Assembly: GCA_015501075.1 (NCBI GenBank)
Contig: JADNYJ010000002.1
Location: 992,001-1,056,000 of the forward strand
Reading direction: 5' to 3'
DNA: 64,000 bases
Source of the DNA: Gymnopilus junonius
Taxonomy: Eukaryota > Basidiomycota > Agaricomycetes > Agaricales > Galerinaceae
Position numbers and translations under genes: made by a program. Shown here one piece after another: positions 25,171 through 35,539 of this stretch; positions within the stretch are counted from its first letter, which is position 1; the number at the start of each line of letters is the position of its first letter. The notes under the pieces are model-generated. The model was not told the origin of the DNA. It was given only the letters and a program-made list of their open reading frames with translations, and did no database searches.

Positions 25171-26311
25171 TCAATCATTACTTGGATCCTCGTCATAGTT
25201 CTCCTTCCACAAGGCATACATCTTTCTTCTATTTGAGTCTCGGGTCTCTGGCTCACTTGCGATCTCAAATATTCTGTGGAGTAATTTCTTTTTTATTACT
25301 AGTCCATCTTGCGAGCTCTCTTGCTCAGGGTCGCTAAAGCATGCGTTCTCCAGGAGATTGGGGTATGATGTAGCGTCTTTGCTTAGACGCATACGTTTTG
25401 ATTTTGGAAATTCATCGTCTTGACTGGATTCAGAAACGAAAGCATTGAAAAGTGGATCGACCAAAGCTGATTGTATCCGCTTGTACGTCACGGAGGTGTG
25501 AGTTCGAGCTGCAAGTAAAATGAAGGGGTCAAGTAGTGTGGCAAGAGGAGCAGCAGGTGTATTGGACGCAGATCCAAGAGCTTTGTCGAGCTCTGCGATG
25601 TATATGTCCGCTATGTGATAAGACAAACTTGATGGCACACGAATATCGCTGGTGCTACAATTTTTGGTCGTTACTTGTTCCACAAACCAGAGTAAAATGA
25701 CAGAGACTTACCATAGGGGCCCGCCCTCGTTCGTCAGAATCTGATTGTACTCAATACAAGCTTTTTTATCCCATTTTACACGGATGAGAAGTTGAAATGT
25801 TGCGTTTACAAATCGACGAATAAGCATGTAATATTTGTCAATTCTGAAGGAATAAGTATGAGAAGTAAAGTAGAGAAGCGATTGACCACACACCGTAAGC
25901 GATCTATTCCATTCCATTCGCGCACAGTCGTTTCCCAAAAGCCACGTAAAAAAGCAAGAGAGGCGGAGGTGGATGAAATAGTTAAAATCATTTCAGCCAG
26001 CTCTGACGCCAGAGCTTGCTGGACGAGAGGCTTATCTGACATCCAAAAACCTGCTAAAGAGTTGAGCAGCATGGAATATTGGATGATGAAAAGTCGCACA
26101 GTAGAATAAACCTTTCCATAACTTGTCCATCTCCGCTGTGGACAGCGTATTTTGATCATCGGACAGGAATATTGACAAGTTTTTAATGGCCTTGTCGCGG
26201 GTTTTCTTGTCTTTGTGCTATGGAGTTGAACGGCTGTAGCACCTTGAAAAACACAGGCTACATACCTGTCGAAGCGAGATATTTTCCTAGGGGAGGCCCC
26301 ACAGCAGTCAT
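25171..26311 (-). CDS. RRP1: Ribosomal RNA processing protein 1 (Nop52 family)
   Basis: Rrp1/Nop52 proteins act in the nucleolus on 27S pre-rRNA during large-subunit assembly. The spliced N-terminus is MTAVGPPLGKYLAST|DKKTRDKA. The acceptor chosen lies after CACAAAG because only this joins the frame. Family blocks follow: [53 protein letters not shown], and IPSSL-like VPSSLSYHIADIYIAEL. The basic C-terminus KRMRLSK and a final acidic segment end at 25171. About 330 residues. Divergent from the 5-hydroxyisourate hydrolase gene, with 152 bp between start codons. Confidence 0.92.
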
Positions 26312-26463
26312 GGTGGTGGATGTGATCTAAACTTTTTCAATTTCAAAGTCCGGCAAGTTGGTCCCTATCTGGGATTATGACGCAGTATGGCTACTTGGTT
26401 CTCTCTTGTCCAGCATGACTTGACCTCTTTCCTCTGAACCACCCCCATTTCCCCCTGAGTCCC

Positions 26464-27017
26464 ATGGCCAAATCTCCCATTACTTGCCATGGTATATATT
26501 GTTTTCCTTCCTTTGTCTTTCCTCGCAGTAACCCTTCGAGCAGTCCTTGATTCTTCCACTGGAAAGCCTGCAGAGGGCATCTTCATTCGTCTCCAGCAGT
26601 TCGAGCCAGCCAAGGAGCCAGGCGGCCTGGATGCCTTCCGTCCTCTCGCAAAAGGGTAATAATGCTCATGTCCGCAGCATAAGCTATCTTATCTTCCGCA
26701 CCACAGATATACCAATGCCGACGGCCGATGTGTAGACCTTCTCCCTCCTAGGGGATCGGAGCTTGCCACGGAGGAAAAGACTGATCCTGTTGCCGGTCAA
26801 ATATATAAATTAGTCTTCAAAACCAAAGAGTATTTCGAGCGAACGAATCGACAAACGTTCTATCCTTGGGTTGAGGTGCGACTCCTTTATGCCTTCAGGT
26901 GCAACCACTGATCAGTCCGTCTTTCAGATAACCTTCACCATTGACAATCCCGAGGAACATTACCATGTACCGCTGCTCATCAGCCCTTACTCTTTTACCA
27001 CCTACAGAGGCAGCTAG
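26464..27017 (+). CDS. 5-hydroxyisourate hydrolase (transthyretin-like)
   Basis: HIU hydrolase performs the second step of urate breakdown, converting 5-hydroxyisourate to OHCU. Four exons give about 145 residues. The first exon is MAKSPITCH, joined to VLDSSTGKPAEGIFIRL (the family's N-terminal signature with the catalytic His). Then come YTNADGRCVDLLPP, YFERTNRQTFYPWVEITF and EEHYHVPLLISPYSFTTYRGS. The C-terminal YRGS tetrapeptide is diagnostic and separates the enzyme from transthyretin. Catalytic His and Arg positions are present. No peroxisomal PTS1 is seen at the C-terminus. Convergent with UBC12 across a 269 bp spacer. Confidence 0.95.
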
Positions 27018-27286
27018 ACTGGCCTCGACGGTTGAGCATGGACGCGTCAATTAAGCAGCACAGATATATTACAGTATGTAAGAATCTAACTGAACACAAC
27101 CGGTGTCGCATAGGAGGCATGGTCATTCTATGAATCTACCCACCAAATGTGAAGAAAGTCTTAGAATGTATGTGAAGAGTTAGGAATAAGGATGTGAGGG
27201 ATCAAATGACAGTCATGAAAGCAATGATGAACGACGACTAACAGAGGAAGACAAAATATGCAATGAGAGTGAAGGAAAAGTAGTTA

Positions 27287-28112
27287 TCATCGCACCAGAA
27301 CGTTATCATATTGAACGCCCTTGATTTGGCTCCGCGCATGGACATGCTTACGTTCTTGAGGAACTGTTCTCGGTTCTTGCTCATCTCCAAGGCCGCTTCT
27401 AGAGAACAACAGGGTATAAGAATTAGTCAATCATAGTAATGCAGCACCCTACCTTTGTTTAGAGGATCGTCTGCGTTAGGCTCAAGGAAAAGATATTGCA
27501 ACCCCACCATCACGGAGTTGAGGTTGAGGACAGGTTTCCAATCCTCTCTGAGGATGTTCAAACAAACGTTTCCTTCCAGATCAACATTAGGATGGTATAT
27601 CTATCATGTCAAGATCAAAGCAAATCAGCATATCAACTCGTGCGACGCTGCAATCACGTACCACTTGCGTGCACTTGACCTTGGGGGGGTCGTGTGGGTA
27701 ATTGGTGTTGATTGCAAAAGAGAATTTGAAGGCTCCTCCTTTGTACATTCCTATGCAGAGGATTCATATCAGGGGACGGTACGTTTCCAAAGACATGCAT
27801 ACCTTCATCCGGTGTGATCGTCAGAGTAAAGTTCAAGAGATCGTTGGCATCTGGGAAGTGGGTCTGCATGGTAGACGGGAGGTCGAGCTCTGTCAAGTCT
27901 GCGTTCAAAGGAAACGAATGAATAGAGTGGCATATATTCACAAGCCACGTAGATACCTTTCTGAACACGGATCTGTGCAGCGCTCGTCTTTGGCTTCTTC
28001 TTAGCCGCTGCATCCTCGTTCTTCTTCATACTCCATATCTAATAAGTAGAAAGATGCATCGGATTACTTTGCGAACAGATTAATTGACACATGTATAACT
28101 TGCCTTGATCAT
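27287..28112 (-). CDS. UBC12: NEDD8-conjugating enzyme E2 (Ubc12)
   Basis: Ubc12 transfers NEDD8 (Rub1) to cullins. The product begins [12 protein letters not shown], continues [17 protein letters not shown] and [19 protein letters not shown], and carries the active-site segment [20 protein letters not shown] with the catalytic Cys in VCLN. The first intron starts GCAAGT, a GC-AG intron, directly after ATG ATC AAG; this junction alone gives the expected MIK start. The C-terminus shows MSMRGA and, one frame over, [12 protein letters not shown] with stop at 27287. One missing base near 27330 explains the break. About 185 residues. Divergent from the oxygenase gene, with 190 bp between start codons. 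Confidence 0.93.
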
Positions 28113-28302
28113 TGTGTTAAGAGAGGAGGTAGGCGTGTAGGTCGTGAGTCAAACTGAAAGGTGGTAGTCGCGGTGCAAGATATAAATCAGATCCAAACAG
28201 TCAGCGAGACTCATTTATTTCATTTGCGGTACCTGTAGGTCAGTGGCTGTGTCAGCTATCTCATGCTCGTCCTTTGACATTCTCTCACCTTGCGTAACCA
28301 GC

Positions 28303-29713
28303 ATGACTGTTCAAGATATCTCAAAGGATCTTCCTGTGATCGACCTTGATATATTTCGCTCCGGGCCTCCAGAATCTGAAGTTGTGATCCAGGAATGCAG
28401 AAAAGTGCGCGATTACTTCGCCACTGCATTGAACTGAAGTCTGATACAATAACGCGACACAAATAGGCTGCCGATGCTTTGATTATCTACGGTGCCTTGG
28501 TTTTGCACGATTCTCGTGTCTCTGAACAAGACAATTCGGCCTTCCTGGACTTGTTGGAGGACTATTTTAATCAACCTCAGACAGATTTAAAGAAAGACGA
28601 ACGCCCTGAATTGAGCTATCAAGTTGGAGTCACTCTAGAAAATACGGAGAAGCCAAAATGTGCCGTGGATGACCCATGTTTGAGAATAATCGAGGCTCTA
28701 GAACCTTCTGAGCGACCTCTGGATATTTCAGGCATTCACCTGATCCCAAGTGCCGCTTCTTCTGGAGAATGGGCGAGAACCCTCCCTATAAAACAGAATT
28801 TCCTGGACTCAATGCCTCAAATGTCGTACCGCAGGCTGAGCTTTTGCAAAACAGGTGGTCTGTTACAATGGAGCAATGGGGGAAATCTATGAAGAATGCG
28901 TGAGTTATGCTTAGAATTTGTCTCGTCATGCGGCTGAACAGTTATAGTGTTGCAGATATTGCAGATATGGTGTCCGTTGGACTCGGGCTCCCCGCAGACA
29001 CATTTACACAAGCAGGACGATTTGGGTTTGTAATATGCTCCTATCCTTGCGTCAGACGAGCTCATAGAGAATGTGCTTAGGCCCCATCTGCTGGCTCCCA
29101 CTGCATCAGACTTGCTGAAGTATGGCAAGAAAAATACCATCCTAGCCGGTTTTCATTCAGATCTCAACTTTCTGACAATTCATGGTCGCTCTCGCTACCC
29201 TGGCCTTAACATCTGGGCGCGGAATGCCGGGAAACGTATACCCGTTAAAATACCAGAGGGAAACAATTTGCTTGTACAAGCAGGAAAACAGCTTGAACAT
29301 ATCACTGGTGGATTGATTAAGGCTGGTTTCCATGAAGTTGTTGTCAATGAACAGACCCTCGCAGTACGTGCATTAAGGTCAGAAAAAATAAATATTGCTT
29401 ACTTTCCCAGACCATTGAACAGAGACAGCGCGCTTTCCCTGACAGGCCGCTCATTAGAATTTCGTCGACATTCTTTTGGCATTTATCATCTGACTATGAA
29501 CTCGTTTCAATACCCCTTCTGTTAGACAAGGCAACGGCACTCCGAGCTGCCAAAGCCAAGGATGGGATATCGGATGGGGAGGAAGTGTATTACGAACCTA
29601 TGAAGGTTGGCCAGCAAGTTCGCAAGTGAGTATTGGAGTATCGGACTCTATGGGCCGCCTCTCATGAACTATTCTGCCACAGTGAATTGAAGCACATAGC
29701 TTTAATGGTATGA
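28303..29713 (+). CDS. 2-oxoglutarate/Fe(II) oxygenase, IPNS-like
   Basis: The first exon, LPVIDLDIFRSGPP, is the usual start of isopenicillin-N-synthase-type oxygenases. Metal ligands are visible as HSD in TILAGFHSDLNFLTIHGR and the distal His in GKQLEHITGG. A later RISSTFFWHL supplies the R-x-S motif that binds 2-oxoglutarate. Between them lies NIWARNAGKRIPVKIPEG. A tiny final exon gives NELKHIALMV and stop at 29713. Six or more exons, about 370 residues. The substrate cannot be read from sequence; this enzyme group is broad and there is no biosynthetic cluster around it. Its stop lies 22 bp from the stop of the convergent DUF6593 gene. Confidence 0.85.
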
Positions 29714-29735
29714 TCAATGTATACGGAACTATGAA

Positions 29736-30462
29736 TCAGAAGAGTTCTTTGAATACAGAAACAGGAATGTCTTTAATCGTTGACGGAGATGTGCGCATGC
29801 GCTCGATAATAAGCATGGAGACAACTATTTCATCAAAATAATCATGGCCCTGCGGTGTAACGTCTAACCGTGCAACATCAGGTGAACGGCCAGGGCGACG
29901 TAGAATTGTCGAATGCATGAACTTTGCCAAAGCATTCGTAGCATTCTTTTCCTTGCCCAAGAAACACTGTTTAGATATTAGCCTTTGTCACCTTTTGAGG
30001 GTGTTCGCATAATACTTGCCGATAAGACAGAAGAACTGGTGGCCGAGGATTCTTCCCAATAAAGATTCACTGTGCTCGGTCCTGTGTCTCCTTTACTTTT
30101 CCACAAATACGACTGCGTTGCAGTGACCCAGGATTCAGTTGGAATGGCGTTTGTGAGAATTGCTGAAACTCACTCCTGCACGGAAAACTTTAGGACTTGA
30201 TTCAAGAATTTCATCAATGGGGCATTCGTGTCCATGCAGACAAACTGTGCTCATTTTTCGTAAACCTGGTAGTCCCATTCTGAAAAGGACATTAGAATAT
30301 TCCTTGTCTTGACACCTTTAATACGTACTCGAAGTCAGCAATAACCTCGCTTGACCAACCATCTCTCCGAATGGTTGTGATATAGGAAAATGGAGTGAAA
30401 CAATTCATATTGACTGATATGTAATATGACGGATATTCGTCCAAGTAGCTTGGGGGGGTCAT
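29736..30462 (-). CDS. DUF6593-like protein
   Basis: Four exons splice to about 180 residues starting MTPPSYLDEYPSYYISVN (ATG 30462-30460). The C-terminal half, FLGKEKNATNALAKFMHST and RLDVTPQGHDYFDEIVVSML, then IERMRTSPS, resembles the beta-rich DUF6593 domain found in many copies in mushroom genomes; its function is unknown. The last intron begins GCAAGT and is the only donor that keeps VLS|CFLGKEK in frame, a second GC-AG intron in this window. No signal peptide or membrane helix is seen. Left edge of the 4.45 kb duplication begins 175 bp upstream of its start codon. Confidence 0.65.
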
Positions 30463-30996
30463 GATCATACTGTTGGCCGGACTCGTTTGAGGAGTAAAAG
30501 CATAAGTAACTTGGGTCCCAGGACGTTTCTCAAGGTATCTTCAAATGGAATCAGCTGGCGGCAAAGATCAGAACCAGGCCACTCGCACCGTGGTGGTGGT
30601 GGCAAAGGAGGTTTTAATGAATCCTGTGAAGGGTTGTCTTCCAATACGGAAGTCACTTCTGTTGCCAGTGTCGACAGAGACAGCTTGGAACTTGAGGCTT
30701 TTCTGAACACAGCATTTCAATCTCGTGCTTTCGAGAATATAGAACGTCGAGTATTGGGTACTAACCCTTCGGGTAGAATCATTGTCTGTGAGGGGATGTC
30801 AACAAGATAACGATGATGGACTTCGAAGTTCGTCATTTCCAAAGACGGCTAAAAATAACCGACACGTTAACTTGTTTTTATTAGGGACGTCACTGGGCGC
30901 TACTAGCAAATATTTTAGTTACTAAACTACCTCTAGCACAGTGACAATTGGTCTATAAATCAAAAGTAAGATAAGTAAGGTATAGCAAGACAGACA
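30463..30996. other. Intergenic; duplication edge at 30638
   Basis: Contains the DUF6593 gene promoter and the 3' flank of the first para-aminobenzoate synthase copy. From 30638 (CTTCCAATACGG onward) the sequence is repeated at 45044; left of it the two sites are unrelated. Open frames here on both strands are not conserved proteins. Confidence 0.7.
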
Positions 30997-33323
30997 TCAA
31001 TCAGCACTGGACGACAGTGCACCGAAAGCCCTTAAAACGCTTTGCAGCTTTGTGGTCATCTCATCCCACTCGCTGGCAGGATCAGACAATGCTGTAATGG
31101 CACCACCCGCCCCGATGACCCATTCTTCTCGTGATCCAGAACATCCAGCGCTTTCGTCGTACTTGAAACAGCTGCGAATGGTAACAGACCAGTCACCACT
31201 GCCACCAACGCACCAGTAGCCAAATACTCCAGAATATATACCACGTTCTTGGCTTTCCAGCTGTTGGAGGATCTCAACACTACGCTTTTTTGGCGCTCCC
31301 GTCATACTACCTACAAAGGATTGAGCAGTGGGAAAGAAGGCTTTGGTCAATTGACTTACCAGGCGGCAAACTCTCCTTGAGAACCCTCCAACCCAGCTGG
31401 TCTCCAGCGCCAGAAATCGAGTGAGCTCTGTCGCATAATCTCCCTTCAATAACGCTGACCAGTTGCCAGACCGTTTCATATTCCTCCACAGAGCAGAATT
31501 GCTTGACCTCAACATCTTCGCCGACAACTCCGTGTAGATCATGTCGAATGAGATCTACGATCATTAAATTCTCAGCTACCTCCTTCGGATTACCGATCAA
31601 AGCTTTCTCTGCGACGCTGCGCGTGATATACGGAGCTTTGCGGACGGTACCTTTAATCGGTCGTAACTGACAAATCGAATCTGGAGGCCGAGAGTAGGAG
31701 AGAAAGCGTTCGGGTGACGAAGATAACAGGGTTGTGGGGTGCAAGCGAAGATAAGCAGAATGTGGGGCAGGATTTGCCTTTCTCAATTTTTTGTAGCGTT
31801 GCCAAGAAGCCGATCCAACTTTGCATCCAGAGGAAGGGATGGAGATTTGCGTTTGAGCCGTCAGACACAATTCGTAAGAATCTCCTGCATAAAGATGTTC
31901 TTTAGCCTGTTGGATGTTAGAAATATAACGGTTCTTGTTGGGGATGGTGATCGTCGGATTGGGACAAATAGCAAGGTCACTTGCAGAGGAAGATGACAAT
32001 GGTAAATTCTCAAGCCTTTCAATAGTTCGAGCAACCCACGAATGATCGTTGGGCCTGAGGGATTGAACGAATACTCGTTTAGTGTGTGAATCGAAAACGA
32101 TGCTTCTTTCAACGAAGATAAAGTTAACATCAGGGTGCATGTTTGTGGAATCCCTGCATAGAGGAATGTGGAGCGAATGCACACCGAGCTCGTAGCTAAG
32201 ACAGCCAACGAGACCGCCCCAGAACGGAAGTTGTGGACTTCCGTCTTCAACAGCCCTCGACTGCATGAATTTACCCAACCACGACCAGATATCCTGCAGA
32301 CCGAGTGTTTCGTTGGAAACTTGATCGTTCTTGGTGAGTGTTACTGACTCATCTCCGACCCTGTATGTGATTTGTAGAGTTGACGAGGAGATGCAAGCCA
32401 GGATGGAATACCGTCCAGGTTGTGAGGCCGATTCAAGGAGGGCAAAGCGAGACGATTCATTTGATGCACCGAATGCTTCGCAAGCATCAACGACTGTAAT
32501 TTCCGGTCGTAACAAAGACGAGACGATGACAGCAGGACGATCGTTTGGAGTCGATAATGGAGCTGGAGCAGTCGGGTAAGGCCAAAACTTGCCCATAATT
32601 CTTTCGACTTCCTCGTTCCAATTCATAATGCTCCTGCCTTTCTTCTTTGTCCACGTCTGGGCGAGACGCCAAAAATTACGAAGTACTTGAACACCGCCAC
32701 CCTCCGTGCAAACGGATTCTGGATGATACTGAACTGCCCAGAAAGGGAGATATTTATGGCGAATAGCCATGACAACCTTCCCGTTTTCTTCGTCGTGTGC
32801 CCATGCAAGTTCCTCGACTTCCCCGTCTTCCTTCAATTTGACATGCAGAGAATGGTAACGAACGGCTCGTATGGAACCAACGGCGTCAAACAAGTCCATA
32901 GATCGATGATGCACGGAAGACATGAGCCCGTGCTTGACTGCCTTAAGTCTCTTCAAGATAGCACCATTTTCTATGGCAAGGCTCTGGAGACCTAGGCAGA
33001 CACCAAATATCGGAAGAAGGTCATGATCCTTCAATTTCCAAAGATCTCTGACAACACCGACATCTTCGGATACTTCTGGAGAGCCAGGTCCAGGCCCAAC
33101 GATTATAGCAGAAAAATAAGGGAGATATGGCAGCAGGTTTCCTATCTCGAAGTCGTCATTCTTGATAATCGTTATCAAAACATTTGGAATCGCCTGCCGA
33201 CACAGGGCAGCGAGGCTGAAAGACAAAATAAGGGCTCGCAAAAATAGAAAGCAAATGGTATTACTTATGCGTGAAGGAGTCATAGGAATCGATGAGAAGG
33301 AGTCGAGGAATCTCGAGTGTCAT
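30997..33323 (-). CDS. ABZ1: Bifunctional para-aminobenzoate (aminodeoxychorismate) synthase, copy 1
   Basis: This is a fusion of the PabA glutamine amidotransferase and the PabB chorismate-binding enzyme, making 4-amino-4-deoxychorismate for folate. The first exon is MTLEIPRLLLIDSYDSFTH and the second begins NLAALCRQ. GATase residues are visible: GPGPGSPE oxyanion segment, GVCLGLQ with catalytic Cys, and the YHPES His-Glu pair. The PabB half has SILACISSS, the synthase signature PIKGT (its Lys distinguishes ADC synthase from anthranilate synthase), IVDLIRHDLHGV, and after an intron GSMTGAPKKRSVEIL and YSGVFGYW. About 760 residues, intact. Divergent from TTI1 across 463 bp. A near-identical second copy lies at 45403-47728. 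Confidence 0.95.
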
Positions 33324-33786
33324 CTGTATGTTATCCTGGGTCTGGCGTGCTACACGCGCATTTAAATCGAGGATATAAAATACTGGACAGAAAAACGTAT
33401 GAGTCAATTGTCGCCGAGGGAGAAAGATACTTGCAGCTATGTAACGGCACGATCGGGGAGAACTTGAAGTATGTTTGTCTTTTATATTGGAAGGAGATTT
33501 ACGGCAACACGGAAGGATCTCAGGGCGGTGGATCTTGTTCTCCCACTCTAGTGATATTCTTTGTTGTCCTAATGATCCCATCTCTTGAATATTCTTCGGT
33601 GAAGTATGCATATGTATGGCCTAGAAAATTTTCAGATTACACAAATAGGGGCCTATGCCATCACGTGACAGTGACGAATACATAACGGACCGATTAACCC
33701 GGTTTCATTCCTTCAATGCTTCGACGGTTTGACCTGTATTTGTGTTAATATTTCACCGATGATGCTCTTCATCGAGCCTTAATCCA
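33324..33786. promoter_or_regulatory. Divergent promoter region, para-aminobenzoate synthase and TTI1 (copy 1)
   Basis: 463 bp between the start codons of two divergent genes; both promoters must lie here. A TCACGTGA palindrome (E-box-like) is present at about 33661-33668. The region is repeated at 47729-48188, where it shows several one-base deletions. No other signal was identified. Confidence 0.5.
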
Positions 33787-35097
33787 ATGACCGCTCTCGA
33801 TTCCAATGCCAACACTGATTTCAAGAAGGTTTTTGGTTTCTTTCTCTTTTCTCGTAATTCTTACATGTTTGAACTGCCTCTTTGCAGCTAAAGGCCATAT
33901 GTGTGCCTCTCTTAGGCACATCGCGATTAACACCCGCGTCTATCCAGCCGACTTTAAACCTTCTCACAGAGCTCAACAGGATCTTGAGTGAGATACCTTC
34001 AGAAAATCTGACGTCAAACCTCATCTCATATGTATTCCTCCCGCTATCAACAATCCTCCAACGCAACCCTTCTTCCGAAATACCTAACCAGATTCTAGAG
34101 AAGATTTTTATTGCCCTATCTTTTCTTTGCGAGAGTTGGTGGTGGACATGCGATGTCAAGGTCTGGGAGCAAATATTTATGCTTTCTGGTGCTGTCATCG
34201 GCGGAATAGATGAAAAATCGGGTCGAAAACGCGATGACGAGACCAAAGACGCCGCTGCTCGCTGTCTCATCTCTCTCCTGCGTCCTCGTTCAGCTGAGGA
34301 AGCTTCAAACAGAAACTTGGATCCGGTCTTGGTCGAGGATCGTCTAACAGCCCTTCAAAAAGACGCCCAAAATCCCAAATTTGTCCCTGTCGTTGGCCAA
34401 ACATTGGATTCCGTGTTGAATGCCGCTTTCTCGTTTCATCTTTCACTTCAGCGAGCAGTTCTAGAAGTCACATATCTTCTGATCGATTTATATCTTCCAG
34501 ACCGATTGGTCCCTTCTGTTTTGCCTGGAGTGGTTAGCACAATGACAAAGATATGTCTCGGACAGCCTCAGGAAAAAGGTTGGGCAAACGGAGAGATTGT
34601 GGCTCGTGGCCTTCAAGTGATGCAGGTTGTTGTAACTAGAGCCATTGGGAATGAAGTTTGCATACGAGATGGCGCTATCCGACGCATTGACACTCTGGAG
34701 GACCTTGTCGGCTCACAAAGCCAAGCGGAGCCTTCCACTGCAGATAAACAACTTCCCTATGGCACCGTAAGGACAGAATCATGGCTCCGTGGTACAGCCA
34801 CCCAGTTACATATTGCGATCAACAGTATATCATCCCTGCAATCTCATCCCACACCATTCGCTCTCCAAAGCCTTGCAGATTTTTCTGCGACACTTCTTCG
34901 ATCCACATCGTTGACATTGCCTCAAACCCAGTCGCTCCTGCTATCCTTCCTCTTGTCACTTTCGCTTTCCGAGTACCGTTCCGTTTCCTCAGAAGCTCGA
35001 CAATCTTTAAAGCATCTTCTGCTCAACCCATCGGATGCTCAGCTTTCGCTGCAATACACTGTCATGAAAAACCTGGGCGACAATCTATCAGCGCTTC
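33787..35097 (+). pseudogene. TTI1: TTI1 5' part, truncated by the transposon (copy 1)
   Basis: Tti1 is a HEAT-repeat component of the Tel2-Tti1-Tti2 complex that stabilises PIKK kinases such as TOR and ATM. Exon 1 (33787-33828) gives MTALDSNANTDFKK; exon 2 starts at 33888 and stays open through LKAICVPLLGTSRLTP, FLPLSTILQR, and CISLLRPRSAEE-type helices to residue 417. At 35097 the frame runs into the transposon and ends at a stop at 35267 after about 57 foreign residues. The remaining 60 percent of the protein is present only next to copy 2. A 417-residue fragment is unlikely to work on its own. Confidence 0.85.
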
Positions 35098-35121
35098 AAA
35101 AATATTTCAACTTCAAAAATC
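35097..35121 (+). repeat. Left terminal inverted repeat of the HECT/integrase element
   Basis: 25 bp beginning CAAAAATATTTCAACTTC; 21 of 25 positions agree with the right end read on the other strand. The first base also belongs to the shared host sequence, so the exact cut could be one base either way. Confidence 0.75.
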
Positions 35122-35284
35122 TGTCATTTTCGCATTCTCAATTAAAAATTGTGCTTTATTTGGATATCTCAAGGGCATTTTGGCAATTTCTTTGCGACTT
35201 TTGGCCCACTTCAGATTCAAAAATCGACAACTTGGAGACACAACTTGATAAGTTTGTTCCCCTCTGATTTTGCAAATATACTTC

Positions 35285-35460
35285 AATTTTGCAACTTCAA
35301 GTATACAACTTCAACTGGACAATTTCAAGTACCCAACTTCAAGTTTGCAATTTCAAATATGCAACTTCAACTTGGCAACTTCAACTTGGGAGTTTCAAAT
35401 ATGCAACTTCAATTTTACAATTTCAACTTGGTAACTTCAATTTGGCAATTTTGACTTTGC
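35285..35460 (+). repeat. Left subterminal repeat array
   Basis: About twelve imperfect units of 13-15 bp with the consensus CAACTTCAANTTGG (variants CAATTTCAA and TAACTTCAA) run head to tail. The same core occurs once within the terminal repeat. The inverse orientation, TTGAAGTTG, makes up the array near the right end. Arrays like this commonly serve as transposase binding sites in large DNA transposons; that role is inference here. Confidence 0.8.
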
Positions 35461-35539
35461 ATGTGCAACTTTGTTGAAATCTATCCCTGAGACTAGATAA
35501 AATAGGAAGAACTTCTTCTGAGTCAGTCAACAGTGGCCA

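Larger units (their letters stand above)
30638..35097 (+). repeat. 4.46 kb direct repeat, copy 1
   Basis: This segment matches 45044-49493 in the same orientation. It contains the whole para-aminobenzoate synthase gene and the first 417 codons of TTI1. Long stretches are identical (for example most of 30638-32000). Scattered substitutions, about one percent, cluster in the middle and are mostly silent or conservative. Its right edge (TATCAGCGCTTC) is the exact left end of the HECT/integrase transposon. Frames in this copy are open where those of copy 2 are broken. Confidence 0.95.

Noticed and set aside
27654..28013. Basic minus-strand frame [14 protein letters not shown] as a separate small protein
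   Set aside because: It overlaps UBC12 exons and introns in another frame and has no conserved features.
31714..32579. Plus-strand open frames across the para-aminobenzoate synthase gene
   Set aside because: They are shadows of a well-conserved minus-strand exon and are duplicated only because the exon is.
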